A stretch of DNA of 64,000 bases from Rutstroemia sp. NJR-2017a BVV2 (Eukaryota > Ascomycota > Leotiomycetes > Helotiales > Rutstroemiaceae): contig NJPS01000006.1 in NCBI GenBank assembly GCA_002946415.1, positions 496,001 through 560,000 on the forward strand, written 5' to 3'. This document shows positions 1 through 12,683 of this stretch, piece by piece. The translations under genes were made by a program, and so were the position numbers. How positions within the stretch are numbered: position 1 is the stretch's first letter; every line of letters begins with the position of its first letter. The notes under the pieces were generated by a model that saw only the letters and a program-made list of their open reading frames with translations, was not told where the DNA came from and made no database searches.

Positions 1-1520
1 AGTTGATGGGTTTCGAGGGGAGCTACATGCTACATCAGGAGCTACATATCTGCTTCACAAGCGAAAAAGAACTGCCGCTTCTCTTAATGACAGAACAACT
101 TTATGATATGTTTGCGAGCAACATTGTGGCCCGGAGCCGGAAAGACACAATTGCCGCAATGCGACACGATGACAATCTCACTGCTACTTTTTCTACCAAG
201 ACATATTTGCTCGCACAAAGATAAACATTGGCCAGATCCGTACGAGTTCATACGATGTGGTTGGGTGTTCTATGCTGAATTAAGGATTTCAACACTTTGA
301 TCTGATGTAATATGCTGACGTATTATCTTCTGGATGTCATATACACCAAGAGGAACATTCTAGTAAAGGCCTCGACTGGACAGCCCTTGACTAAGAAAAC
401 ACCTATGCAAGCGTGAAACAATGGTCCTCCATGTGACTCAGATGAGCGTGTAATTATAAGGGTAGAAGGTCTCACACCATTCATGTTCCTCGGATTCCTG
501 GCTGCAAGAGTTCGTGCCTGCCGCCGTGCGATCGATAATCTCCCTCTTGGTGGACTTATTGCACCCAATAACACATACGTCTCTGTCAACGATGGTCCAC
601 AGACATCAATGCTTAAAGACTCCGAAACATTTCGTTTATTCCCCAATGATATATGTACACCCTTCCGGCCCCATCCACACTTCGTGAACGCGCCCGGCGT
701 CAACATCGATCCGATCCCCAACACCATAGGTAACTTTCTGCGCGTCTTTCTCCTTTGGATAGGTAATAGTCAACTGGCCGTCGGTGATAAGATGCGTTGT
801 TAGCCCTCGGTGAGAATGAGGACTGTAGTGGGCATTTCTGCGGCGAGTGAGGCGCGGTCAGCATCAGCCTTGTTCGGGTTGTGGGGTTGAGGCTGTGTAT
901 GGGTGGTCTGAGGTCTCACTTACGGCCCATCCGTCCAAGTGAAGACAGTCGAGAATCCCCACGAGCGGACCTTTTCCTCTAATTGGGCTTGAGTCTCTTC
1001 TGGCATTTTTAGATTTTTAGATGTCTCTCCCCGAGTATGTGATTGTTTGACGCGATGACATGTATCGTGAAATGTTGGATGATGGATGGTCCTTGAACGA
1101 GGAAAAGAGGGTCCAGCGTCTAACGGATGGCCCGAAAGTCTGAAGGCATGAATTAAACAACTCTTGGCTACGGTTACAGGCTCTAGCAATGCGGCTTTGA
1201 CCGGGGATATCGCTGGGGGAAGCTGCCAAACGCTGCCAAACGCTGCTAAACAACCCCCCAAACCAATGGTACGGGCCGTTGGAAGAACTACTGTACCCAA
1301 GTACGAAGTACTCCATTTTTCCTATTCCTGTTGCTAAGGTTATGTGCGAGTACTATGTATGATCGGACTGGTGATGGTTCGAATTGATACAACATCCGCG
1401 CAATCTGTGAACATCCACCACTCTTCTCCAATGGAAACCACATAGATACAGCGATTCATCGCATTTGTTACACGTTCTACCCCAAGATGATTCAACCACT
1501 CTCCACCACTTTTCCAATTG
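1..1520. other. Gene-poor left edge
   Basis: No gene is convincingly supported here. Two overlapping antisense ORFs (minus 323-727, plus 483-803) and a left-edge plus ORF (3-224) are open but show no recognisable motif, clear splice context or codon signature. The plus ORF at 483-803 begins with a short hydrophobic stretch followed by an Arg-rich segment. The stretch may hold the 5' exons or promoter of the phospholipase C gene that begins just downstream. Confidence 0.4.
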
Positions 1521-1960
1521 GTGTCTTAATGTTTATACATAGAAGTATCCACTAGCAATGTCAGCACTTTCCAGGAACGCCAGCAGCTGAAAGAGCCTCG
1601 TCTTGGCCCCCTTAAAAAGATTACAATCTCTCCTTCGACCACAATCCAAGCCATTTCGCATCATCTGGAGCACTTGGAGATGTCATTCAGCAGATACTAA
1701 TGTCGACAACGCAGAAGCCGGCCAGATGGTTTCCTTCATCAAGAAGAAGTTTAGGAGGTAAGCTTTGATTTTCCTTGCTCTCTGCACCAACCCCACCCAC
1801 CCAGGACAAGGCTGCTATTACGTTGAAACACGTACTGTGCAAAAGTCTACAAAATGGAGTCGATATCCTTGGTCGCAGGTCCGATGTTTTGCAGCAAATT
1901 GTGGTTCCAGCTTGCTCATCCGTTGCTAAATCTAATTCTATTCACTGCAGGATATCTACC

Positions 1961-4900
1961 ATGCCTCTCCTCACACCCTCCGGAAAGTCGTTCTCGCTGC
2001 ACAAACTGATAGCCATGTCCACAATGCTCACACCTTCGCACGGAGTACATCTCCAACCACTGAACGCCAACACATCTGAAGCCCCCGCGCGTCAGTTATA
2101 TCTTTCGCACACGATCCAAGAATATTTTAGACACGTCTTTGATGCATTACGCGGGTCCGAGTCGAGTTTGCGACGAGATCGCTTTCAGATATGGCTTGCG
2201 GACGTACAGGGACATATAGTTCAGCTGGAGAAGGAGTCGTACAAGTTCGAACAATTTCTAGAGGCAATCTATTACAATTACGCATTAGAGATCGCAAAAC
2301 CTATCCAGGCGCAAGACCTGTCGAAACCTATCACCAATTATTTCATTAGCAGCAGTCACAACACATACTTAATGGGGAATCAGCTATCGTCCAAGAGTTC
2401 TACGGAGGCATACAAAACAGTGAGTATCCTACCATGCCACAGCTTTCTCGTGCTGATAATCGATAGGCTCTTCTCCAAAATTGCAGATGTATTGAAATCG
2501 ACGTACACAATGGAGAACCGCCTGAGAAGACCGACACTATATCGTCGAACAAAGGCGATCACAAACGACATGCTTCGAGCAGTACTTTGTCCAGCAGAGC
2601 TGCGGCAGCGATAGCATCGGCCGAAGAGAAGCTCGGAAGCGCCAAACAGAAGATTGTCGCGAAGACTTTGGGGAAAGAACTCAAGGTTGCAGAGGACGGC
2701 GAGGAGAGTAGGAGACCGGCTTCGATACGATCGGCAATGGTAGGGGAGCCATTAGTTTTGCATGGCTGGACTTTGACTGCGCCGGTTGGATTCAGAGCTG
2801 TTTGTAAAACAGTTCGAGAGCATGCGTTTACCACCAGCCCGCTTCCGATAATAGTCAGTCTGGAGGTTCACGCCGACCATGAACAACAGGAATTGATGGT
2901 CGACATCATGAAAGAGGAGTGGGAGGGCTTACTGCTCGATAAACCATTTTCAACGTGCCACCCGGAAGAAATGGTGCCCACTCTAGGGGAGCTCCTCAAC
3001 AAGATCTTGATCAAAGTGAAGAAGGCCCCAGAGCTCACACAGGTTTCGGAGGTGGTGGAGGGGGCAGCCAACGGTACGACGGGAGCAGGGTTATCTCCTT
3101 CTAATTCGGATGTTTTCGAGAAGAAGGCAACCACCAGTACATTATCACCCTCGCCTTCACGGAGAGATGCAGATTCAAGCCAGTCTGGCTCCGAAGACGA
3201 TCGCGGCAGCACCAAGAAAAAGGCAAAGATCTGCGAAAACCTTAGCAAGTTGGGCATCTATACACACAGCGAGCACTTTGTAGCATTCGAGACAAGATCT
3301 GCAACCAAGCCGTCACACATCTTTTCCGTCGGTGAGAAGGAGATCCTCGAACTACACGAGACCAAACGAGGCGAGATGTTCGCCCACAACCGCCACTTCT
3401 TCATGCGAGCCTTCCCGGCCGGCTCCCGCTTCGACTCATCCAATCTCGATCCGTCCGTCTTCTGGCGTAAGGGTGTCCAGATGGTGGCCCTGAACTGGCA
3501 GACCCTAGACGAAGGCATGATGCTCAACGACGGCATGTTTTCCGGATCTCAAGGCTGGGTGCTAAAGCCCCCGGGCTACCGCAGCGAAGACGTAGCCGAC
3601 TCAGCCGCTGCAGCAATCATGTCGCCCGTGTCAGCTGCGTCGGACGAGCCCCTGCTGTGCGCGGCCGCGATTCCGTACAAAACGCTCGATCTCAAGATCT
3701 CCATCTTCGCGGGCCAGCACATCCCCATTCCGGAAGACGAGACGGAGAAGGGCTTTCACCCCTACGTCAAATGTGAGCTGCATGTCGAAAGTCAGGAGGA
3801 GCTTGACGGCGAGCCAATCGCTAATGGGGGCAAGGCGAAAGAGGGTGAGCACAAGCTCAAGACGGCTTGGAAATCAGGCTCGCATCCGGACTACGAAGGG
3901 GAAGTGCTCAATTTCGTGGGCATCAGGAACGTGGTGGAGGAACTGAGCTTTGTCAGGTTAGTAATCTCTCTCTCACTGTTACACTGCTTTCGTCTCTTTT
4001 TCAGTCTTTTCCAGTCCTCTGTTTTGTTGTTTTTTTTCCTCTCTTGGCATATTTCTATTTTTACATATCGTCATTGCCCAAAAGTAGAAGGGCAGATTAG
4101 CAAAAAAAGTTAAAAAACAAGAAGTTACACAAACGAGGACAAGGAAGTTATCTAGACCAGGTCTAGTGTCAGGGGTTTAGACTTCCAGACCTCAACGGCA
4201 AAGTTGCCCATTCTCAACTGCCACAAATAAAACCTACATGCAGCTTCTCTTCGACGCCGTACGAAGTATCACACACCGCTCATCTCACCAATGTTTACTC
4301 ATCGTCTCATATCTCCTGCAATATATCCCCCTTCTTGGCTGTACATACGTTATTTCACCCTACGGGCTGTAACCCAGCCCAAATTTGGAGAGTGAAGAAA
4401 CCAAAAAAAAAAGGCGGAAAAGAAAATGCCACAATCACGGGATCCACAAAGATGCTAGTGCAACGGGCGGGCCCGCAGCCAGCCGCTGGCTTGGCTCCAG
4501 TTATGGGCGTCCATTTCCTCAACCTATAGCACTTGCAGATATTCGATATGCGTGCGTGCAGATGCTTGGCTCGCCGCGAAGATGGGGTTCCCTGTGCGTA
4601 CACTAGCGAGAGAAAACGGTTCTTTTCCCTTTGCTTTTGGTTTGCCCCGCGTATGACTTTCCGATCAAGCCATTTCGGGCCCGATGTAACCGGTTGGTGA
4701 TCGGCTGTGGACGGCTTCTTCGCCGGTTGGTTAATCTCAAGTTACACATGGCTCTATCTCGTGCAAGCGCATGAGAAGTTCGGGTGATTTCCAGTTGGCT
4801 ATCGCGTTGCTCCATTATCTCTGCTCGTTCTCTACCCCTCTTTCGGCATAAACTTTCTTACGTCTTTCGTGTTTCCTTAGGACATGTGTGCCTTAAATTT

Positions 4901-5155
4901 TTGCCCAAAGCTTCCTTTGTTTAGCTTCAGGCCCGGTTCACCGTCTGTCAAACTACATCATAAACTAACATGTGATTGCTGCATTTCAGATTCAAAGTCG
5001 AAGACTCAAACTATTCGGGCGACGACCTTGCGGCTTGGGCCTGCATCCGACTCGATCGACTGCAACAAGGGTATCGCCTCATCCCATTGAAAGACGTCAA
5101 GGGTAATGCGACCGAAGGACTGCTACTGGTGAAGATTGAGAAAGTTTTGCGATGA
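1961..5155 (+). CDS. Phosphoinositide-specific phospholipase C (5' end unresolved)
   Basis: Enzyme that cleaves phosphatidylinositol 4,5-bisphosphate to IP3 and diacylglycerol at the membrane. Exons 1961-2419, 2467-3956 and 4990-5155 join in frame to 704 residues. An EF-hand-like region precedes the X domain, which shows the catalytic SSSHNTYL motif and, across the 47-nt intron, CRCIEIDVHNG. The IIVSLEVH block follows, then an acidic Ser-rich linker, the Y domain (LSKLGIYTHSEHF, FNSSNL-like SSNLDPSVFW, GWVLKPPGYR) and a C2 domain. The C2 domain is completed only by the last exon, which reads through GDDLAAWACIRLDRLQQGYR to the stop. The start given is merely the first in-frame ATG: coding-like sequence continues upstream to about 1530 in other frames (see findings). 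The last intron, 3957-4989, is 1033 nt, far longer than any other here. Catalytic identity is secure; the N-terminus is not. Confidence 0.9.
3957..4989 (+). other. Unusually long (1033-nt) intron in the phospholipase C gene
   Basis: The donor GTTAGT at 3957 and the acceptor TTTCAG ending at 4989 restore the C2-domain frame (AG|A gives Arg). If unspliced, the reading frame continues for about 53 codons with a strongly hydrophobic tail and stops at 4113. An AATAAA lies at 4226-4231. No convincing embedded gene is visible in the intron. Confidence 0.75.
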
Positions 5156-8100
5156 GATGACGTAATGTAATGTAAACAAAGAATGGATGGGCAGGGTTGG
5201 GTCGCATTTTGCTTGCTGTATGAGTATCATGTATAGTCTATTGTAGGACCCGAGGACCGGGCCGTGTATTTTTGTTTTCGGCGCCAGCATTTTTTCGTTG
5301 ATTTTCTTTTCCTGACAATGTTATCTTTGTTTGGTCGAGGGAAGGAACTTGCCATAGCCGGTGGCGACGAACGAATGGGGGATGGCTGGCTGAGACCGAA
5401 AGAAGGTTTGAAGAAATGATACCCTATTTGGTTGTGATTCGATGGAATTTGAATGGGGCGCGCATGGCGTTGTCGAATTGCTATTGCAGATAAGTTGGGG
5501 ACCTGGACGGATATAGCTTTAAGGTAGTCTTGGGTACCTTCGGATGTAGGTCCGAAGAGGGATACATACGTAGAGCGCGGGCTAGAATCCGGGTGAGCGA
5601 ATCATATATTTAGAAACCTACGACGATCTATTTCTACCCTGAGAAAACATGCGCGATTGATACATGCATATTGACACATATTGTTCTGCTGACGACGTAC
5701 ATGAAGGTACCATGAAAATATCTGCAGCAATGACCGAGAAACAAAGATCAGATAGCAGAAAGGGCATTGCTGACTTGCAGATGACCATTCTACTGAAGAA
5801 GCCATTTCGCCGTCAAAGCCGCATTGCGAGCCGAAGCTATTATCTTACCGCATACATGAAAAGCAAGAAACTCTTCTGCATGGAGATTTTAACTTCAAAG
5901 AAGCTTTAAAACGTATCCGCTGCGACTTTGAGGTTGCTGTACTTGCTGAAGGCACAGTGCCAGAAAGCTACCTGCCTTATTGATCACAAAGTCTCGTGAT
6001 CTCCACTACTCCCAGTCAATTGCCGGTTCCCCACCTTCAAATGAAGTTGTACGAATAGAAAGTTAGTAACATAACATCTTGCACTGACTAGGTTACATCA
6101 CAGAAAGGTAGGCCAATCCTACTTGTCATTTGTGAGAATAGCTGCGTTGTCTCCAGGGGCACCCGTCATTCGACTGGACCGGGAGATGATCGAGACCTAA
6201 TATGACATGACAGTCCCGATCTTTCCACTCTGAATAACTTCCACTCTGAATAACTCGAACGAAAAAAATACCGCCAGTGTGGCTACGAGTTAGTGACCCA
6301 AGTGTAGCTACCCGCGCGATATATTAAGTAGCGGGAATGGACGTTTCGAATCGAGGACAACAGGCAGGGTCGCGAATATTAAATGATTCGTTATCGTACG
6401 GCAGATATCTCCATGCGCAGTACGTCAAAGAAATTTGAATGCATAGAAGTCATAATGCTGTGGAAAGGAATCCTCGGGAAATTTTGGTGGAGGGCTCTCA
6501 GGTGGCTTGACCCTATTGCTGAAGAAAGGATTGGCGTATGAAAGGCGGAGAATATCGATGTATACCCAGAACGCGGTAGTGTAGCTACCGGAATATCTGA
6601 TTTAGCTCACTTGGAGGATCAGTTATTAATATGATGTGCTGTCCATGAAGACAGAGCTGCCGAAGGAGAAGTGACACCAGTAAATAGTGCCTGCTGAGGT
6701 TTGATCCGCGAAAGACTTTTCGACCTGTCAGATGTCGTGTATATAGATATCGCAAAAGTGAAAAGGCAAAAATACTGTGGAAACGATGTAACACAGGTCC
6801 AAAGATAGTAAAACTCCTTCATGTCTTGAAACAGTGGGGATGCATGCGAAAAACCGGGTGGATGCCGGATGACACCATTCCGGCTAGTTTGCGTAACGTC
6901 TTACCTAGATCTCGATATTACACAACTGCACCTCATGCAGACCTTCCTCCAGCCCCTGGACTGTACAGAGTAATTGCGCAGTGGTTTTGCCCCTGTCAAA
7001 GCATCCGCTCAACGGTAAGACTCAACGGAAGACTTGCCACTTGAGCCTTGACCACTCATCTATTCTACGCATATCCAAATTCTGAATTTGTAGCTTTATC
7101 CGTGAATCGCAGATAGGCCGCGGAAAAGTGCAAAAGTTGGCTAACTCGTTTAAAATGTCCAAATTGACACTGGTCAGTATGTTTCGAGAAAACATATTTC
7201 TCGCTAGACCAACGCATGCCAACTAAGCTTTAACTTAAACACTGCTTGTAGGCTCCGACGACACTTGAAATTATGGTCTGATTTTCTGTTCCCAAGTAGA
7301 AGGTTCGCAGTTGAGCCACAAGCTTCAGAACTTGTGCAGCTACATATGTGTGTCAAAACCTAGTTCACAATTGCCGCTGTAGGAGCTCGAATTGATAGTG
7401 ACGCAACCCGAACTAACGGGTTATGACCAGTCAGAAACTAAGAACACATTCGGCACAATTGATAGCTCGTAAAGACTCCACGTTTTCATTCTTCCCACAT
7501 GGAGACCCGAAAACCTTCCGGCCCCAACGAACCCAGAACCTACCCCTCGAGCGGGACTGTACTTGCAAGGCGTTATAATTCCGAGTAATGTTACCGGATT
7601 CTGATATCGTAACAATTTATATGCCTTGGTACCATACACTTGCATGATTGACGTGTCTTTACCCAGTGACACTAAAACCTGATCGAGAATTGACGTTCAA
7701 AGCAGTTCGAAGTAGTGCACGCACAATGCAGCATGCAAGCTGCGGGGAATTTGATCGCTAAAGAAATGCAAATGTTAAGGTCTTGCGAGCTTCCTCGAAC
7801 AATGGAAGACTGATTGGTACATGACGGATCAGTGGGTCCTCCGAACGCTCCGACGCATAGTTAGTCCAACTTTCAAGACTAAGGGTCATGAGTGAATTCT
7901 CTCGCATAAATCCGGATGCGCTCTTCGTTGGATTGGTTTACACCTCCAACAAAGAGACCATTCGAAATCTAGTGGCTCGTTGGGATTGCTGATTTGTGGT
8001 CCGTTACCTCCACCCTATCATACCGTGACTGCTGCTGGCCGATATTATGGCGTATGATTTATAAACTTCCAGACAATTAAACCAGCAACCGGGGATTCGA

Positions 8101-8460
8101 CGTGCTGATCCTCTAGGCTTCGCGGATATCTACCTTGGTTTCCGCCACTAGTAAAGAGCATAGTGCAGCGCAGCTCCCTCTCGAATATCATCGCTCTGAC
8201 CGAAGTGATGCTGAATTGGACTTATCTTCAAGAGGTGTATGTCGGTACCCGTGGCCTCGCATCACGATTGCTTGCACCAATCTATTTTCCATTTCGTTGT
8301 TGATGGAATTACGCGATATCCTTCTGCAAGTATCCAGAGTTTGTTGCCAGCCATCTAGGTATGGTTGTATCATGCAGCGGGCCGCCATCGTAGAATAGGA
8401 CCCCTCATTTCCTTGGCATACAGATCAAGTCGGAGACCAAGTCCGCGGTATCTGGTCGTC
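5156..8460. other. Long non-coding spacer
   Basis: More than 3 kb with only short unsupported ORFs. The sequence is not low-complexity. The one structure noticed is a 17-bp tandem duplication (TTCCACTCTGAATAACT-like) at about 6228-6258. No gene, RNA or transposon end is recognised. Confidence 0.5.
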
Positions 8461-8470
8461 ATCCAGAAGT

Positions 8471-8481
8471 ATATAAATATC
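8471..8481 (+). promoter_or_regulatory. TATA box before small ORF
   Basis: TATATAAATAT lies about 30 nt before an A/C-rich stretch typical of fungal 5' leaders. That leader runs to an ATG at 8613 in good context (CAAAATGTC). Confidence 0.4.
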
Positions 8482-8612
8482 AGCCTCCCACTCAACCTAG
8501 GATGAAGCTAATCAACTTAGATCAACTCACCACTCAGTCATACACCTTATCAAACACACGAGAAGACTTCCTCAAGAACAACCAAGCACTTCTCTCAGAT
8601 AACCTCAACAAA

Positions 8613-8813
8613 ATGTCTTTCCCAGTTGCCCCAATCCCAATCTTCATCCAAGAAGACATGGATGTCTTTGGTTTCACAGATCTAATCCACCTTGGCGATG
8701 CTTCCATGGGCATTATACAACAAGGTTCTGTAAGGTTCATGTCCCATAAAGATTTCATCAACAGCTCACAAGAAACAGATGAAAGGCGTGAGATGCCCCA
8801 CCTGTGCCAGTAA
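8613..8813 (+). CDS. Small hypothetical protein
   Basis: A 66-residue ORF not recognised as any family. The ATG at 8613 has a good fungal context and sits about 130 nt downstream of a TATA box. An in-frame upstream ATG at 8502 would give 103 residues but lies only about 20 nt from the TATA box, too close for a normal leader. The product is mildly acidic, starts MSFPVAPIPIFIQED and has no signal peptide. Codon quality falls after about residue 52, so a further intron or exon may exist. Confidence 0.4.
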   Translation: MSFPVAPIPIFIQEDMDVFGFTDLIHLGDASMGIIQQGSVRFMSHKDFINSSQETDERREMPHLCQ

Positions 8814-10528
8814 AGGGCAGGAGGTCTGGGTGATCCCGGGAAGAGCTTGCGGCACTTGCGGCACTGGCTGCTAAACCATGAAGTACTGCCACATGTTTGA
8901 ATTAATGGTATTGAAACTGACACTCTTCAAGACTGCAGCGCGTTTGTTGGGCAGTCGATGTAGTGGATGGATGGATTGCGCATGGGGTTTGGGTGAAAAT
9001 GTGGTCGGCGTATGCAACAGCAGGGCTTCGAGGCAGGATTCTGACTGTCTTTGATTGGGTTCTTTTTGCTTTTATTTAAGGTCGTCGAAGATAAGGGATA
9101 GGAGTTGGCGAAAAAGTTTTAGCTGTCTGCGAATTAGTAAGAATTAAGATTTTGTGCGACTTGTTGTCCACTTACAAATGTCCTATTGTTCACTGAACCG
9201 TGCCCTGTACTTTCAACTTAAGACCAAACCTACTGTAGTGGCTGACCGGAAGGACTTCAGACTGCACAGCCTTTAGGCTCGGTGTAGGTAAACAGTAAAA
9301 ACGATGTGAAAGTAATGCTGGCCTGATATAGTTCGCTTCTTTGAATAAACAGACACTGTATTAAGGATATGTGCCGCCTGGTGTTTGAAAGGAATGGTAA
9401 CAGTGATGATGACGCATGAGACAAAGGCCGAGAGATGTTCATCGAGGGACAGCTGAACTTCTTATGGAGCTCCAGTTCGAGAAGAAAGAGATCTGCGACT
9501 AAAAGTTTGAGAAAGCGCAAAATACCTGGGCTCTTCTGGATCAACACCGAACGGTTAGCAGGTCATATATCTATACCATTCGTCAGGGATTGGTTTGGCT
9601 AGAGAATAATGGTGCGGTTGCACGAATTGAATGCGCCGAACAGGATTTAGATCTTGTGTTGTGATCTATCATGCGGTAGAAAAGCCAGAATTGTCTCCTT
9701 CAAGAGATCAAGCCAATGATATCAATCGGCACTGCAACCGCGGGAAGGATCCCGGAAGGTCGTCACGGCTGGCAAAGCGGACATCCTGAAGTGAAGAAAG
9801 TGTAGCAGTCAAAAGTGTAGAATAGAAGATGGATCCCGAAAGGACAAACTCATTCGCATTGAGTTCTGCACGAAACTCAAGCGAGAAACAGGCACAAGCG
9901 AATGGGAACCTCAGAACGAGTTGTTTAAGATTTCCATATAAGTGATGATGACGTTCTCGCATTTGGCTTAGAAAAGTCGGTAGCTGCGGAGATCGACAAC
10001 GGTTGTGACGGTATGGATAATGGAGGAAAGGGCACCCAATCAGTGACATCTCCGGATTAAACTTATTCCGTGATTTCCCCACATACCAACCTTGGATCAC
10101 ACAATCTCCTGAGGCTAGTGAAAGTAAGGTACTGCAAGACAACCACTATTGCGCTCTAGGAGGGGAAGAGCGTGCGCTTGTCGATTGTATGATGTGTTTT
10201 GCGGCCTCTCACACATCATCACATCTACTTTGAAATAAGCTCATTTGCGACCAAATTTGTTGTAAGCTTCTGAGGGAGTGACCCTGTTACAGCTGACGAA
10301 GAAAGGTTACATTTCTGATGTGAGCATGCATACACGTGGTCAAAGTGGTATGTACGACTTGAGGCTGGTCAGGAAACATAGTGGTTGGCTGCAGCATCTT
10401 CTCCTTTGAATTGGATACTGGGTTATGTATAATTCACAAAATTGCCGAGGACATCTGCTTTGATCTGCAACAGAGAAAACGTTAGGCTCGAATCTATAAT
10501 AATTCGCTGTCAATGTAGTTATCATTTT
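8814..10528. other. Intergenic stretch without a supported gene
   Basis: Several minus-strand ORFs of 60-144 codons occur (for example 9708-10142), but none shows a motif, splice context or composition distinguishing it from chance. The right end is probably the 3' flank of the SYLF gene. Confidence 0.4.
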
Positions 10529-11789
10529 TTAGTTTGGGCGGGGTGGCTTCTCGGGCGCATAATGCCCATCCCCCGGAGAGCTGTAGTAGGCAGCGCTCCC
10601 TGACATTTGCTGTGGAGGAGGTCCTGGTGGTGGTGGATAATAATCAGGTGGGTTGTCTTGGTGGTGAGGCGGAGGTCCTGGCGGCGGCGGAGGATAGTAT
10701 TGATTGCTGGGCTCTTGATGTGGATGCCCACTGTGTTGCTGTGGGTAGCCATGCAGCTGTTGTTGCGCTGCATAGCCCTCAGGTGTATTTGGGTTCCCAT
10801 ACATTCTTTTCTCATCCTCACTAGCCTCGCCTGGCTGGGCTAATTCCACATCACCTGGAGCCGGCTTGTTGTAAACCTGCTGCAGAACCGCTTGGTCTAA
10901 ATTGGGCCTTCCCTCTGCATCCTTTACAACCTCCATCAATAATCGTGCCGATGGTGGGATCGATTTCACTTTCCCTTGTAAAACCTGAGCCACCGGCACC
11001 CTTTCCCCGTAATACCGTGCATTCTCATCGTTACGTTCAATGATAATTGTTCCATCCACCTGTGCTCCCGCGTACAAACCTCTACTCTTCATATACGAGA
11101 ATAATGGCTTTCGGCTCTTCAACAACTCGCTCTCTAGTATTGCACCAGAACCGACGGGTCCTGCAACGATAGATAGCTCACCACCCAAGGAGACACGAAC
11201 TTTACTGAATGCATCCAGAGCCTTGCGGTCGTTAATGACAATGACACAATCGTAGATGTCGATCCCGGCCATAAATCCCACGCCAAGAGTGTGGATCAGT
11301 ATACCAGAAGGTGGTCCCCAGTTTCCGTCCTCAGTCTTTGCTAGGAGTACGCCAGAACCCCCTGCTCCTGAGACCCATAGTCCGGATCTCATAGTAGTAT
11401 AGATTGCAAGCCCAACACAATTCTTGATGACTTTCTGAGGTATTTTAACCAGTACTTTTGGTGCTTTCTTGGGACCATCTTGCTGAGCCTGTTTCTTCGT
11501 TTCCGCATCTGCAGATGCATCCGCTGTCTTTTCGGCAAGAAAGCCGTCCTCTGTCGGTATATCAGTTGATTGGTCCTGTCATGACGACACATAATTACAT
11601 ACTGCAGAATGATTTGAGAATGCGAGCAGCCTTGTCGCACTCTTTGTCCATCCCCGTTGGCCAAAAAGCCTCCGACCCGATCTTGTTTGTCAGCTTGTTG
11701 ACTGGACCGCCTAGTTTTTCGAAGGCAGCCCATCCTTTGTCAAATGCAGCTTTGCCGCCTGTTTTGGTCTTTTCCCAAGCGGACGCCAT
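10529..11789 (-). CDS. SYLF (DUF500/Ysc84) domain protein
   Basis: Likely lipid-binding SYLF protein of the Ysc84/SH3YL1 type, a family tied to phosphoinositide membranes and cortical actin or endocytosis. Exon 1 (11603-11789) and exon 2 (10529-11550) join across a 52-nt intron with donor GTATGT and phase kept (A|AG), giving 402 residues. Residues 1-250 form the SYLF domain: an N-terminal amphipathic segment, VGLAIYTTMRSGLWVSGAGG, GPPSGILIHTLGVGFMAG, and the CVIVINDRKALDAF/VSLGGELSIVAGPVG core. The tail (about 300-402) is rich in Pro, Tyr, Gln and His, with PPPPPGPPP and PPPPGPPP tracts that could bind SH3 or WW domains. No SH3 domain is present, unlike yeast Ysc84. Identity of the domain is secure; the cellular role is inferred. 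Confidence 0.9.
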
Positions 11790-12367
11790 GATTTCGTTAG
11801 ATGCGAGTTCTCGGATTTAGAGACAGGAAGTGGGGTATTGGAGGGATAATTATTTTGAAGTGCGAATTAAAGAAACTTATAGGTGAGAAGTCGGCCAAGA
11901 TTTGGGTGAATATATACCTGTTCAGCAAAAATAAACTGCTTTTGAAAGATCTATTTCTGTATATTTCTGCATTATGGACAAAAGTGACGAACAGAGGCTA
12001 TGTTACTCATTCAGCTGTGGCTTTGATGAGATGACGAGGCCATGCTGGAATCATGGTGCGAATACGGTGCGAATACGCGCGGATATATACGAGAGGACGA
12101 ATGATGTCAAATCAAGTTGCACGTTCACAAAGTCAGTTTTGAACAAAAACCCTGATTGAGAGTGGCTATGTGTGTGTGGCTGACACTGACTGTAGAATCG
12201 ACCCCTCATTTTCGCTGACTAATGGACCTTCGGACCCTGATTCTCTTCACAAGTGGCGCGTCGAATCAGCGGGGTTTCGGGGCTTCTTTGCTTGCGTAGC
12301 TTTTGCACGCCGACATCGACGTACATCGCGAGTAGTCATAACCTCTACTGCTTACTACAAATGGTGA
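11790..12367. other. Upstream region of the SYLF gene
   Basis: A/T-rich sequence with short unsupported ORFs; no specific signal seen. Confidence 0.3.
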
Positions 12368-12370
12368 ATA

Positions 12371-12680
12371 CCGCCCTCTTCGGAGTAGAAAAAACAGGCC
12401 GATTTAGAACAATATTGAAACTATTTACTATTATCCAACAATTATCCTAAAAGTTCCAAAAGTTCTAAAAGTCTTGAAAGTTCTAAAGGTTCTAAAGGTT
12501 CTAAAGGTTCTAAAGGTTCTAAAGGTTCTAAAGGTTCTAAAAGTCCTAAAATATTAGAATACTAGGGATATTATCACTAAATAAATATCCTAAAGACCTT
12601 GAGAGATTATAAAGTTCTTATTATCATTTTCGTACTGAGAGCCTCAGATGGGCCTGTTTTTTCTCCTCCGAAGAGCCGGC
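12371..12680. mobile_element. MITE-like inverted-repeat element
   Basis: A 310-bp element with near-perfect terminal inverted repeats of about 30 bp. The left arm 12371-12400 reads CCGCCCTCTTCGGAGTAG and so on; the right arm 12651-12680 is its reverse complement with a few mismatches, mostly at the outer end. ATA flanks both ends (12368-12370, 12681-12683), a possible 3-bp target duplication. It has no coding capacity and carries a 9-bp minisatellite in its centre. Confidence 0.7.
12445..12550. repeat. 9-bp minisatellite (TTCTAAAGG)n
   Basis: About six perfect TTCTAAAGG units at 12481-12535, flanked on both sides by degenerate AAGTTCTAA-like units. It is wholly inside the inverted-repeat element. 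Confidence 0.85.
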
Positions 12681-12683
12681 ATA

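Noticed and set aside
12481..12535. Regularly spaced repeats considered as a CRISPR array
   Set aside because: Contiguous 9-bp units with no spacers, in a eukaryotic genome; it is a minisatellite.
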